From the NCBI GenBank assembly GCA_949751835.1, contig CATKHK010000039.1, forward strand, positions 1-64,000: a DNA stretch of 64,000 nt, in the 5' to 3' direction. How positions within the stretch are numbered: the first letter of the stretch is position 1; each line of letters opens with the position of its first letter. The notes beneath the pieces are model-generated. The model saw only the letters and a list, made by a program, of their open reading frames with translations, was not told where the DNA came from and did not search any database. Of this stretch, positions 30,225 through 40,751 are shown in pieces. This DNA comes from Blepharisma japonicum. Its lineage: Eukaryota; Ciliophora; Heterotrichea; Heterotrichida; Blepharismidae. Made by a program: the position numbers and the translations under genes.

Positions 30225-31058
30225 ATGTTGTCGAGGGTCCTAAGAAACTTTGCTTCCGAAAGAACAGCATACAAACCAAAATACTTCAACCAAGATCAAA
30301 TAGACTTCTATAACAGAGAAGGCTTCGTTGTAGCTAAACAAGTTCTTCCAAGATCTATCACCGACAACCTACAAAAGTGGGCGAAAGATATGGAGGATCT
30401 CCCAGAGACTCCAGGGAAATGGATGAAATATTTCGAAGTTACCAAAGGACAACGACTTTTGTGCCGTGTGGAGAACTTCCTTCCATTTTTCCCTGAACTC
30501 AGAGAAATCTCTTACGGGATGGTTACCGATATGAGCTCTGACTTGTTTGGAGAACAAGCTGTCATCTATAAAGAAAAAATTAACTTCAAGTTTCCACAAG
30601 GAAGTGGCTTCGCTGCTCACCAAGACCAGCCAGCCTTCGTGAGCTTCGGTTGTAAGAAACTGTTGACCGTCTTACTTCCAATCGATGCCAACACCAGACA
30701 ATCAGGAGGTCTTGATTTCGTTCGCCAGCATCACATCCCGGCAGAAATTCTTCCTCAAAATTCCGACGGCTCACTCCGCACAGATATAGAAGCCAAGCTT
30801 AACTGGATTCCTCTTGATGCCCATGGCGGCGACTTAGTCTTTTTTGACAGCTATGCTCCACACAGAAGTGATGTGAACACATCCGCATCTACAAGACGAA
30901 ACTTGTATCTTACTTATAACCCTCTATCACATGGGTCTTGGAGAGACAAGTATTACGAGGAAAAGAGAAGAGTCTTCCCTCCAGAGTGCGAAAGGGACCC
31001 TACTAAAGATTACAGTGAAGGTGCTAAAGTTTTCAATGTGGCAAACCCTATTAAGTAA
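30225..31058 (+). CDS. phytanoyl-CoA dioxygenase (PhyH) family oxygenase, copy 2, 277 aa
   Basis: Near-identical to the gene at 13218-14051 but on the other strand: only residues 5 (Val), 14 (Thr) and 55 (Asp) differ. The same iron ligands (His132, Asp134, His213) are present. DNA differences cluster in the first third; the last third is almost identical, while the 3' flanks are unrelated and the 5' flanks only weakly alike. This pattern suggests an older duplication with later gene conversion. Codon use is again biased to C-ending codons. The neighbours are ethanolamine-phosphate cytidylyltransferase upstream and a 3-ketoacyl-CoA reductase 33 bp downstream. Confidence 0.9.
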   Translation: MLSRVLRNFASERTAYKPKYFNQDQIDFYNREGFVVAKQVLPRSITDNLQKWAKDMEDLPETPGKWMKYFEVTKGQRLLCRVENFLPFFPELREISYGMVTDMSSDLFGEQAVIYKEKINFKFPQGSGFAAHQDQPAFVSFGCKKLLTVLLPIDANTRQSGGLDFVRQHHIPAEILPQNSDGSLRTDIEAKLNWIPLDAHGGDLVFFDSYAPHRSDVNTSASTRRNLYLTYNPLSHGSWRDKYYEEKRRVFPPECERDPTKDYSEGAKVFNVANPIK

Positions 31059-31091
31059 TATGGTATTGGCCAAGTAAAACTAATTAAAAAT

Positions 31092-32012
31092 ATGTTTTCA
31101 ATCTGGGCTTTTCTTGTATTCGTTGGAGTAATTAAAATCGTTTATTTTTTGTGCAAAGTATGCTATTTTAGAATTTGGTGGAAAATAAATATTGATGATT
31201 ATAAATACGGATGGGTTGTAATTACAGGTGCGTCTGACGGAATCGGAAAATCTTTATCCTGAAGATTTGCTGAGCGAGGATTTAAAGTCATTTTAATTGC
31301 AAGAAATCACAATAAGCTCAAATTAGTGGCTGAAGAAATTATTGAAAGAACTAGGAATTATGATATAAAGTATATTGTATCAGATTTCAGGAATTCTCAA
31401 GTAGACCAAGAAATATTTTATAGAGATTTGACAGATAAGCTCAAAGATTTCAATATTTCAATACTGATCAATAATGTAGGAGTTGCTCGCTTCAGCTTCT
31501 TGGATAATCAAAGAATGGTTGACATTGAAGAAATAATCAACACAAACATATATCCTCAGACTTTACTCTCGTATTATTTAATCCCAATTTTTGTAAAAAG
31601 ATATAGAGAAGAGCATGCAAAAAGTCTGGTCATAAATTTCTCGTCTCTTATTGAAGAATATATTGTTCCTGGAACAGCTATCTACTCAGCGACAAAAAAA
31701 TATAATCATTTTTTAAGTGAAGCTTTGAGCTATGAGTATAAAGGTTTCATCGATTTTGTTACAGTTAAACCAGGCACTGTGGAAACAAATTTATTGAAAG
31801 ATGTGGATCTTCATGATCTGCCACTAATAGTTGTCAATGTTGATGAATTCACAACTAATTTATTAAAAAATCTACATGCAGGCGTAAACTATGGGCACTG
31901 GAAGCATGCAATTATATCATACATATTAGGCCTTATTCCTTATCAACTTGCAATTACTTTGATGCAGCTATTTATGCCATTAATTATAAAGCTTGGGCTT
32001 ATTAAAATATAA
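31092..32012 (+). CDS. very-long-chain 3-oxoacyl-CoA reductase (HSD17B12/KAR type), 306 aa
   Basis: This short-chain dehydrogenase performs the second step of fatty-acid elongation at the ER. An N-terminal membrane helix (residues 5-25) precedes the cofactor motif VITGASDGIGKSLSW (43-57, Trp57 from UGA). ILINNVG is the structural motif, and the catalytic Ser and YSATK follow in INFSS and AIYSATKKY. Hydrophobic C-terminal segments (HAIISYILGLIPYQLAITLM) are typical of KARs. No KKxx signal is seen. A decayed relative lies at 9011-9312. Starts only 33 bp after the PhyH gene; no spacer promoter is obvious. Confidence 0.9.
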
Positions 32013-32069
32013 TCATATATGAATTTTCAGATAAAATAGATCTCATTATAATTTAATTAAAAAGGCGGT

Positions 32070-33404
32070 ATGCAGGAGAGCTTCAATTTATTAAATCTCA
32101 ATCCAGATGATCTAATTTCATCCTTGCAAGACGTTCAACCAATTTTTTCGAAAATGCTAATAGAAGGCCCAGGAATTCTTCATGAATTTGTTACCAAATT
32201 TAATGATAAGCATTATGCTTTAATGTCCCAATTTATGACTGTTTTTTATGAAACAATAAAAAATTCGAAACAATTTCAGCAGCAATTATTTATAGAAATT
32301 GAATCTTTTTGTCTCTTTTCTCAAATTTTATTAAATAAATTGATCGAAATATTTCCAAATTTATATGCAGAATTCGAGAAAAGGCTATTTGAGTTCCTAA
32401 TAAGCCCATCAACTATTATCAGTAACTTTGCGCTTATTATTTTAATGCAAGCTCTTACAATGCTTGAAGAAGAAAGGGTTTCCGCAATTATCTCATCAAT
32501 TTGAAATGAAGTTAAAGAAATGCAATCTTATGATCACGCAGGAGTGGCAAGATATCTAAGACTAATTGCTTTTAGCCAAGTTGAGCTAAAAGAAAAAATT
32601 TTTGGAGAAATCAGGCTACAAAATTGAAAATTAGCTATTTTGCTTGCTAGCAATATTGGGGAAAATGGAGAACTCAGCTATCAAGTAAGAGATTTAATTA
32701 ATGAAGAATCACCTTCTGAACTTCACATCATTTATTGCACATTACTTGGAAGCGGCTATGATGATCTTGCCGTTGAGCTTTTTAAAGTGTTTGTTTCAAA
32801 AATATGAGTAACTAGCTCTCATAAAGAATTAACTGAAATGGATTGCTGTGCAATAATTAAATACTGTCAATTAAATTCATTACAGAATTCTCTTAGCGAT
32901 TTTGAAGTTTTGAAAGCAATCTTTGCCACTTTAAATCTATGCATAACAAATCTGGCTAAATTCAAGGGTAAAGACTTTCTAAATTCTATTATATTAGCTT
33001 TGGAAAATCTAAGCAGTGCAACCATTCTCGAAAAATATCAGCCAAAATTAAAAGGTGAATTTGGAAAGGTAATTCAAGCATTGATTAAGGAAACTTGCCC
33101 AATCCTAAGTTCACATCTAATAATCGGTTTGGAAAAAATGCAAAATTGAGGATTTTCAAGAGAATCCCCAAAAAATTCGGCAATTCTTCAAAGGAATGAA
33201 CTTTTTAAACTATCAGAAAATTTAGTTGAGATCTTTAACAAAAGTGAAAATCAAATTTTTTCTCCAATTATAGAATTGCAAAAGCTTCTTGGTTTGCCTT
33301 TATTGAGCGAGCTAGAACGAAATAATAGTTTTTTTCTAGCTACAGCTGTAGAAAAAATAGCGCAAAAGATTCGAGACAACTCTGAAAGGACAAACTCTTT
33401 TTAA
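32070..33404 (+). CDS. helical (HEAT/ARM-like) protein of unknown function, 444 aa
   Basis: The frame from ATG 32070 to TAA 33402-33404 contains four UGA codons, so it is unreadable in the standard code. It consists of amphipathic helix pairs with many Leu/Ile, in the manner of HEAT or exportin-like solenoids (for example FALIILMQALTMLEEERVS, ILALENLSSATILEKYQ). No catalytic motif, signal or coiled coil. It could be an adaptor such as an importin-like or vesicle-coat protein. I cannot name the family. Confidence 0.65.
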
Positions 33405-33757
33405 TGCTTTTAATTTGTGATTTTAGAAGGATATTCTTTATTTTAACTATTTTTATTAATCTAATTTCCCAAAAATAAAATAAAAGCACATATATTCAAA
33501 AGCAATATGGCTAATATTTAAGCCAAGGATATTTTTAATATCTAGAAAGAATAATTCAGAACATATCAAAATTTAAGTATTTAAATGTATTATGATTCAT
33601 AATCCAAATCGACCATGCGCATTTCATATATTTCATTTGTATAAGAAAACGAATTATAAGAATATCATAGTTCAATTTACTTTCAAATTGATTCATTGCT
33701 AATATAATTAGCTTTTTATTACTTCAATATCATATAAAATTGATAATATTAGATTAA
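33405..33757. other. intergenic, nothing recognised
   Basis: This 353-bp AT-rich spacer separates tandem plus-strand genes. Nothing was recognised. Confidence 0.45.
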
Positions 33758-35743
33758 ATGGGAAACGCAACTTGCCAAGGCACCCTCTGCTTTCGAAAAT
33801 CTGAATTCGCATGTGCCTGCACAAATAAGTCTTACTGCCACATCTGTTTCTCAAAGCATATGCAAGAAACATCAATTCCCACTCACTCAGCAATCCACCT
33901 TCACCCCCAACCAGATTTAAAACACCAGCTTATATTGAATCGTTTAACTTATTCAAAGCCTGACGGCACCACAGAAGTCTATGATGGATATTTCGGAGAA
34001 AAAGGAGTCTGTATCAAAATGCAGTATTTCAAAGATTTTAAATGTTTAAATCGCAAGCAAGAAGAAGCCACATTACAACGTTCAATCAGGCACGCTAATA
34101 TTTGCAGATGCATAAAATCATGAGTTGATGAAACGTATGAAAACGGGTATAAATTTGTAATCATTTTAGAATATGGGCTAAGAGACCTTGAAGAAGAAAT
34201 CAGAGGAAGAGCAGTTAGTAATGATCCTTGAGATGAAGCTGAGCTGTGGAGGCATTTTTCAAGTATTATTGATGCTTTAACAGTTATGCAAGAAAATAAT
34301 TTGACGCATAGAGATATAAAGCCTGCCAATATTTTGGTTTTTCCAGAAAATGTGCTGAAACTTGCAGATTTTGGGTTAAGCATTCAAGAAGATGATTTAT
34401 TAGGAGCACAGATATTGGATGTCGTAGGAACTGTCCTGTACTTGAGTCCAATTTTAAAGCAAGCATATATAGATATTTTTGAGGGAAAAAATTTAACAGC
34501 AACAGTTCATCACAATCCTTATAAATCTGATGTCTATTCTTTAGGTCTGACTTTCCTATATATGGCTTCTTTAAGTCCTCCAGTAGGCTTAAATTCGAAT
34601 ATTGGAGGAAATGTCGGCTTAAGACGCAGAATTAAAAATGCTATTGGATCTTTAAGGTTTTCTTCAAAAGTCAAAGAGTTATTAGAAGCCATGCTTGAGG
34701 TTGAAGAAGAAGGCCGCATGGATTTTTTGGAGCTTAGATCATGAATGGAAAATTTAGAATTTTCAGATTCCGAAGATCCTATTCCTACTGAATCTTCTGC
34801 AGCTGATATTCATTCAACTTCTATAACTGAAATATCAATATGTGAGTCAAAAACAAGCGAAAGGTTGACAACTGAGGATAGCTCAGTTCTAAAAATGTCC
34901 TTAAGTGAAGAACTCTATACATATATGAATCAAGAAACTGAAGCCACTTTGGAATGTCCTCCATTAAGCCCTCAAGATCAGCTTAGATTTTATGCGACCC
35001 AGCATATTTTGTCAGATGAGCTTGGCTCTCTATATGAAAGAATAATGAGTGATGAGGAAATAAAGTTTTATAAATATTCAGAATTGTTACTACCTATTGA
35101 AGCTCAGCATTTAAGAGTATTTTTAGGATATCTTCCTAAATTAGCCATATTGGAGCTTAGTGGCTGTAATTTAGGGGATCAAGGGATCCGTATGCTGGAA
35201 TTAGGACTTTCGAACTTGCCAAATTTAGAATCATTATCATTGGGAGAAAATAAAATTGGTCCTGAAGGAGCATCTTTGTTATCAAAATCTTTCCCGAAAC
35301 TGGAAAACTTAAAAATCTTAAGGTTATGGGATAATAGTTTTGGCGATGAAGGAGCTGCAGCACTTGTAAAAAATTTTCTGCTGCTTATTCACTTAGAAGA
35401 GCTGTTTCTTGGAGATAATTCAATTGGATATGAAGGAATGGAGAGCATAGCTTCATCACTTCCTAAATCTTTAACTGTTCTTTCTCTCTCTGGAAATCCA
35501 ATTGGAGATTTAGGGATGAGATTTCTCTGTGAATCTTTACTAAAACTTACTAAATTAAGACAGCTTTATTTAGAAAGTACAAAAATTGGGGATGTCGGAG
35601 TCCAGTATCTAGAGAGTTCTATCCCTCATTCTCTTAAGACTTTACGTTTAGATGATAACCCTATGCAATCAAGTAGCGTTTTAAAGTTAAAATCAAGATA
35701 CCCAAAATTAAAAATAACGCAATCATTGTTTTCATATTTATAA
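33758..35743 (+). CDS. B-box-like / protein kinase / leucine-rich-repeat fusion, 661 aa
   Basis: Three UGA codons (Trp122, 158, 329) join the blocks. MGNATCQ is an N-myristoylation signal with a neighbouring Cys for palmitoylation. Residues 6-45 form a zinc-binding B-box-like module (CQGTLCFRKSEFACAC..YCHICF..H). The kinase domain spans about 65-328, with active HRDIKPAN (184-191) and LADFGLS (DFG 204-206). After a Ser/Thr-rich linker, about residues 440-655 carry ribonuclease-inhibitor-type LRRs (LEELFLGDNSIGYEGMESIA). The layout suggests a membrane-attached signalling kinase with an LRR sensor; family and target unknown. Confidence 0.8.
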
Positions 35744-35840
35744 AATGAAGCTTTCTAATTTATATCTTATTTTTAGCTTAAGTACAACAAGTTTGTTATA
35801 AAAATTTTTATAAAAGCTCCAACTGATCTCTGCGATAAAA

Positions 35841-36983
35841 ATGTCTAAGCGGAATAAGCAAAAATCCAAGGCAACAAAAAAAGTACTGAGTAGCTCTCGT
35901 CCAAATACTCCAAGCTTGATATCACGTGAAAATCCTAGTGATTTTTCGCCTCTACTCAGAGTTTCTGAGGTACCAATAGAGACTTTCAAATTTTTTAATC
36001 AAGGAAGTGCAGAAAGCCTGAGAGGAGAAATCATTAATTCTATCACACAAATTTATAGTGAATACCTAAACGACTACATTGCTAAAAAGACAAAACGACT
36101 TTCCTCAAAATATCCACTGGAACAACGGCAAAGCTACAACCTAGTCATTGATCAAGCTTTCAAATCGAAGCTAAGAGAAGCATTAAACCACCTAGTAAAC
36201 CACTCTGCTGGCATCTCAGAGCTCCACAATTGCTTGTACGAGTCAGCCCACTCATTCATCAAATCTCTCAAAGACCAGCTTATTGATCTCAATAACAAGA
36301 GCAAATTGCTTCAGGCCATTTCCCTAGTAGAGGCCTACCACACAATTCAAAATGCGTCCAATGAAATTGGAAAAATCGTAAGCTGTCTGTTCGAAGAGCA
36401 AAAAGTTACTTTCGAAAACATGAACAAGATGCTTTTCTATGAAAGAATCATAAAAGATTTAAGTCCGCTAATAGAACATATTAAAAATCAGGACTCCAGA
36501 CATTTTGTAGTCCCACTAATACAAAAGATGGAGAAAGAGTCAAAATGGGCAGCAACCACCTTTGCTTCAGCTACACAAGCAACGATTTCCACAAGAGATT
36601 TTATGAATGCGTCAGGGACAATGTGCAATTACCCTTCAGATGACTCATTTAGTAGCTTTGAAGGAGAAAACCAAGCAGATCCACTGCACAATATGTCTCT
36701 TGATGAGCTTGTTAAATATATAAATGGGGAAGAGATCACTGATAACAAAAAAAAGACTCGAAAAAACAAAAAATCAAAAGCATCAACTGCAGCAACCTCA
36801 AGGTCACCTAAAAATGAAAGGCATGAAAACCCTAGTTTTGATCAAGAAATTGAAAATTTTAAGCAGATGCTAGAAAAGTGCAAAATCTTGCCTAAACGAA
36901 TTAAACCTTTGGTGTCACAAGATTATGTAGACTCTTTGAGATCAAAAATCTATGCTCTCAAAGAAAAGCATGATACAAGATAA
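35841..36983 (+). CDS. hypothetical protein with basic low-complexity segment, 380 aa
   Basis: The N-terminus is basic and Ser-rich (MSKRNKQKSKATKKVLSSSR). Residues 60-230 are predominantly helical. NMSLDELVKYINGEE followed by a Lys-rich stretch (KKKTRKNKKSK) near residues 287-315 is the most distinctive part. The C-terminal 60 residues are again helical and basic. No in-frame UGA. I do not recognise a family. The Lys-rich linker suggests nucleic-acid or ribosome association, which is only an impression. Confidence 0.65.
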   Translation: MSKRNKQKSKATKKVLSSSRPNTPSLISRENPSDFSPLLRVSEVPIETFKFFNQGSAESLRGEIINSITQIYSEYLNDYIAKKTKRLSSKYPLEQRQSYNLVIDQAFKSKLREALNHLVNHSAGISELHNCLYESAHSFIKSLKDQLIDLNNKSKLLQAISLVEAYHTIQNASNEIGKIVSCLFEEQKVTFENMNKMLFYERIIKDLSPLIEHIKNQDSRHFVVPLIQKMEKESKWAATTFASATQATISTRDFMNASGTMCNYPSDDSFSSFEGENQADPLHNMSLDELVKYINGEEITDNKKKTRKNKKSKASTAATSRSPKNERHENPSFDQEIENFKQMLEKCKILPKRIKPLVSQDYVDSLRSKIYALKEKHDTR

Positions 36984-37222
36984 CCCTAATAATTTCAGGT
37001 TATTAAAGTCAGTAGCTTAAGTAAATTTTTTCTAATAGATATTTCTTAAATATTAATATCTCTTTTTTTCTATAGCAAGAATATAGCGTCATTTATAGAG
37101 TCAGTGAATAGGATCTTTACTCTTATAGATTAAATTAAGATATTAGCATTAACTTAATATAAAAATAAATGCCTTGCAAATTAATTAAATTAAGATGGCA
37201 TTACTGATGCTAACTATTATAA

Positions 37223-37807
37223 ATGAAAAGATATAAATGAAATGAATGAATTACTTCTTTAACTGCTTTCTTAAAGCATCGAGTTTACTTGACACTAAGT
37301 CCAACCTTGCTTTTGACTTTGCATGTACCAGCTAAGGATAAACAATATGAGCTTGAACGCAATACATATAGAGAAAATGGCCAATGTGTTTTTTGCAAGC
37401 TTGCAAACTCGTCAGAAAGCCTAATATATGAAGATGAGCTTTTAGCTGCTTTTGTAGATAGAAAACCACTCGGAAAAGACTTCATACAGGTTGTTCCTAA
37501 ATTTCATATCAAAAATATATATGATTTAAACGAAAGCCATATAACTCTAATAGAGAGAATGTGAGAAGTAGGATTAAGATTGCTTAAAGAAAGAAAGCCA
37601 GGCGAGCAGTATTATTTTGGCTTTCATGTGCCTCCAAGAAATAGTATTGATCATCTTCATCTACATTGCATTGTTTTGCCTATTAAGAATCTGTGCGCTA
37701 GGCTAAGTCATAATAATTGGCTATGATTTATGTCGCCAAAAGACCTGATAGAGAAATTAAAGAATGAGAGACTTAAAAAAAGTAATGTTATTGCAAGATT
37801 ACTATAG
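37223..37807 (+). CDS. HIT-domain protein, HINT3-like, 194 aa
   Basis: ATG 37223 is directly preceded by TATAA. UGA is used several times (codons 6, 9 and later, including LWF near the end). CVFCKLANSSESLIYEDELL begins the HIT fold, VVPKFHIKNIYDL follows, and the histidine triad is DHLHLHCIV. The C-terminal NNWLWFMSPKDLIEKLK tail matches HINT3-type adenosine 5'-monophosphoramidases. Residues 10-35 are hydrophobic, so it could carry a membrane anchor or organellar signal. Ends in TAG. Confidence 0.85.
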
Positions 37808-37966
37808 TGATAAATTATTTTTCTCATTTCTAAAAATAAAGGGTGTTTAGCAATTTATAATTTATGATTAGTTTGAGTATTATAATTGGGTTCTCGATGC
37901 TTTTTTACGATATTATGATGAAATTAAGCTCTTCTTATATTTCTTTTAGAATATTCTATTATTTAC

Positions 37967-38260
37967 TTATTCAAGTATCGCCAGAATTTCTGTGTCTTTA
38001 TAGATGTAAAACTTCTCATTATCAATATCAACTTCTTGGCCACTGTATGATGGAAGCAAAACACTTTGCCCTTGTCTTACTATTGTTTCACGTGTTCTTC
38101 CATTTTCGAACATTGCTCCAGGGCCTGCTGCAATTACAGTGCCAACTTGAGTGTCTTTATCCTTTGTTTCAGGCAAAAGAATTCCTCCAGCTGTCTTGTT
38201 AGGAATTTCTGCTTTCTGAATAATAATTCTATTGAGAAGAGGAATGATTCTTCTTGACAT
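37967..38260 (-). CDS. HSPE1: chaperonin 10 (mitochondrial co-chaperonin), 97 aa
   Basis: This GroES-type cap of the Cpn60 folding chamber starts with IPLLNRIIIQKAEIPNKTAGG, which includes the mobile loop region. KDKDTQVGTVIAAGPGA and LLPSYSGQEV follow, then KFYIYKDTEILAILE at the end. Length is typical of mitochondrial Cpn10, which usually lacks a cleaved presequence. No anomalies. Confidence 0.96.
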   Translation of the reverse strand: MSRRIIPLLNRIIIQKAEIPNKTAGGILLPETKDKDTQVGTVIAAGPGAMFENGRTRETIVRQGQSVLLPSYSGQEVDIDNEKFYIYKDTEILAILE

Positions 38261-38463
38261 CAGGATAATTATTATTAAAATGGCTAAATTATCACAAATC
38301 GCTTTTATTTATATCAGCAATCAAAGTAGAGTACATCAATTATATAATTATGTAATTTTACTTAAAAATTGAAAACTTTATTAGCTAGGTGTCTCTTAAA
38401 ATTTCTGCACCTAAAATTAGTTGTCTTAAGCTGAGATATTTCATTCAAATTTTAGCAATTATA

Positions 38464-38985
38464 CTACTTATTGTATTTTTTAACAAGATCTCCCAGCCCT
38501 AATGCCTCAAGCTCTTTTGATATATCAACTTCCTCTTCGACAATAGAGCTTGCATTACCCATTTCTATTTCAATAGCATCCTTCTTTTCTTCTATTTTTG
38601 CAGGAGCCTCCGAAGAAGCAGAAGGATTTGTTTCGAATTCATTTTTTAGTTTTGTATAAAACTGAATATAATTCGCATTTGTACCAGTTTTTACTTTCGG
38701 AGTCGTTTTTGATCGGGTAAGAGAAGGAGATCCATTAGGGGATCCTAATAAATCTTGAAGACCTTTGATTCTAGTAATAATTATTTCTTTGTCTTTCATT
38801 TCTTGATCAAGTTGCGATTCTTTGTGTTTTAACTTTTTATTTTTTAGCTGCACTTTTTCTTCTAAGGTCAAAATTTTTTCATCTAGTTGACTTAATTCTT
38901 GTATATGCCCAGAGAGCTTCACAGCTAGCTCTCTTAAATACTTTTCTTTTTGCTCCAAAAGTTCTCTTACCTTTTCAGCATCCAT
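38464..38985 (-). CDS. coiled-coil protein of unknown function, 173 aa
   Basis: Residues 1-85 form a continuous coiled coil (ELLEQKEKYLRELAVKLSG..). A Ser/Pro/Thr-rich phosphorylatable stretch (SPNGSPSLTRSKTTPK) follows, and the tail is acidic and ends LEALGLGDLVKKYNK. Ends in TAG, and lies 27 bp from the next minus-strand gene. Probably structural or cytoskeletal; no family recognised. Confidence 0.65.
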   Translation of the reverse strand: MDAEKVRELLEQKEKYLRELAVKLSGHIQELSQLDEKILTLEEKVQLKNKKLKHKESQLDQEMKDKEIIITRIKGLQDLLGSPNGSPSLTRSKTTPKVKTGTNANYIQFYTKLKNEFETNPSASSEAPAKIEEKKDAIEIEMGNASSIVEEEVDISKELEALGLGDLVKKYNK

Positions 38986-39012
38986 TTTTAGAAATGAGAT
39001 TTTATAATTATG

Positions 39013-40551
39013 CTATATATTAAGAAAATCAAAAGAGCAGAACATTCGCATCAATCCCATTTCCTTTCTCTGCCCAAGAATATTTTTCAGCTGTTCACTT
39101 GATATTGATTGATTTATATCAACCTTTGCTAAATCATAAATAATTTTTGCAAAGCTTTCAGATAAGTAGTCACTAATTTCATCCTGACTAGCAAATTGCA
39201 GTTTAGTATTACATAATTGTTTTATATCTTTAAAAGATAGCATTCCGGAAGTACCTTGAATACTAAACATCATGTCAATTTGTTGGGATAAATTCCCAAA
39301 TGACATAACACTCATGGCTTTTAAATATTCTTCTCAATCTATAAATCCGTTGGCATTTGAGTCAACCGATTTAAAGATCTGCTCAACTAATTTAATGTCT
39401 TGCTGAGATTTATGCTTCAAGATCTCTATAAAAGTATCTTTTTTAATCCCTTTATTTATATCATGATAAGGATCTTGGGCTACAGATAGCAGTAAAAATG
39501 TTTTATATTGAGCATAAACTTTATGCAAATCTGATTCTGAAAATTCATATTTTTCTGTGATTTCTTCAATGTTTTGCTCTCTTAGCTTTGGGATTGTTTT
39601 ATCTATCTTTACTGTGACCTCTGCAAGTCTTTTTTTAAGTTGAGTTAAATAATCAGTTTTGTCGAACTTTTTAGTGATTCTAGGCTTTTGGATTTCCAAA
39701 GGCTTTTTAATAACTGCTTTATTCCTCATCTTGAACAGTGTAAGTTTTTTACTTGCAGTCTGCTCAGAAAAATCTAAGCTCATGTTGGTTCTCCTTTTAG
39801 AAGACCTTGATCCCATACTTGTAAAAGTTCTCTCAAAATCTTCAATTGTGATTTTTGGCATTGATGATGTTTCTATCGAAAATTCTGTCGTTATGCACTC
39901 TTCAACAAGGCCTAAAAATACTGGAGATGATCCTACAAAAACAATTTTCGTATGAGGAGGTATTTCAGCTAAATTTTGAAGCAGTTTTCCATCTGCTGAA
40001 AAAAGGAATCTAAATTTTTGGCTTGACTTGAAATATTTCTGACAATAAATGAAAAATGAATCTAATTCCAATGCTTTCTGAAATCTATTAACGTAGGTAT
40101 CGCAATTAATTTTATATTTGAACCCAAAAACTTCTTGGGAATTTTCAATTTTCGTCCCATCTTTGATGACATAAATTTCTCTGTATCACATTGTGTCTTC
40201 CAATTGTTTTATTTCAGTTAATTTCATCAGATTTGGTTTAAATTTTTTTGTAGTGCTATTAGATTTGGGAGTTTCAGAATGCCGCTTTAATCTAACTGCA
40301 TCAGATCTATACTTTAGAGGCTCTGAAGTTCTTGTTGTTGAGGTTAGTTTATAAGGTAAAGGATTTGTGCACATGTTTCCGTCAAAGTCATAATAATAAG
40401 GCTGCAAAGGTGGCAAATTTTCATTCAAGGATCTTCTTCTGCAGGCTTGTCTGACCAAATTAGAATCTAGACTTTCTGATCGAAAATGGGATGGAGTTTC
40501 TGAGTCTGTATTAAGAGCTTTATTTTGATATGATTTTTCTAAAAAAGACAT
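39013..40551 (-). CDS. doublecortin-like / EF-hand protein, 512 aa
   Basis: Three open blocks join through UGA at codons 122 and 406. Residues about 122-215 (REIYVIKDGTK...FRFLFSADGKLLQNLAEIP..KIVFVGS) have the ubiquitin-like layout of a doublecortin domain, which binds microtubules. The C-terminal half holds one near-perfect EF-hand loop, DSNANGFIDWEE (397-408), whose Trp is the UGA. A second, degenerate EF-hand-like region may lie downstream. The N-terminal 120 residues are basic and Ser/Thr-rich. Calcium-regulated microtubule binding is inferred. The EF-hand is certain; the DCX call is from pattern. Confidence 0.68.
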
Positions 40552-40751
40552 TAAAAATTACTCATTTTATGTATAAATTTCATCCTTTGAACCTCAGCAT
40601 CTCCACAGAGAATTTCATAGATATGATCTTCTATATCATATTATAATGAGTCACTTGCTTATTTCGAAATAGCATTTGCTATAATTTAAGTATAATGAAT
40701 GATTTAATGCATTTAATTTTAATTCTGTCATATTATAGTTTAAAATTAATG

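Noticed and set aside
13218-31058. Inverted PhyH copies as ends of a large transposon
   Set aside because: Flanks do not match, no transposase, and the 16 kb between holds ordinary single-copy genes.
28730-32012. Operon of lipid genes
   Set aside because: Eukaryotic context, no evidence of polycistronic transcription; only adjacency is reported.
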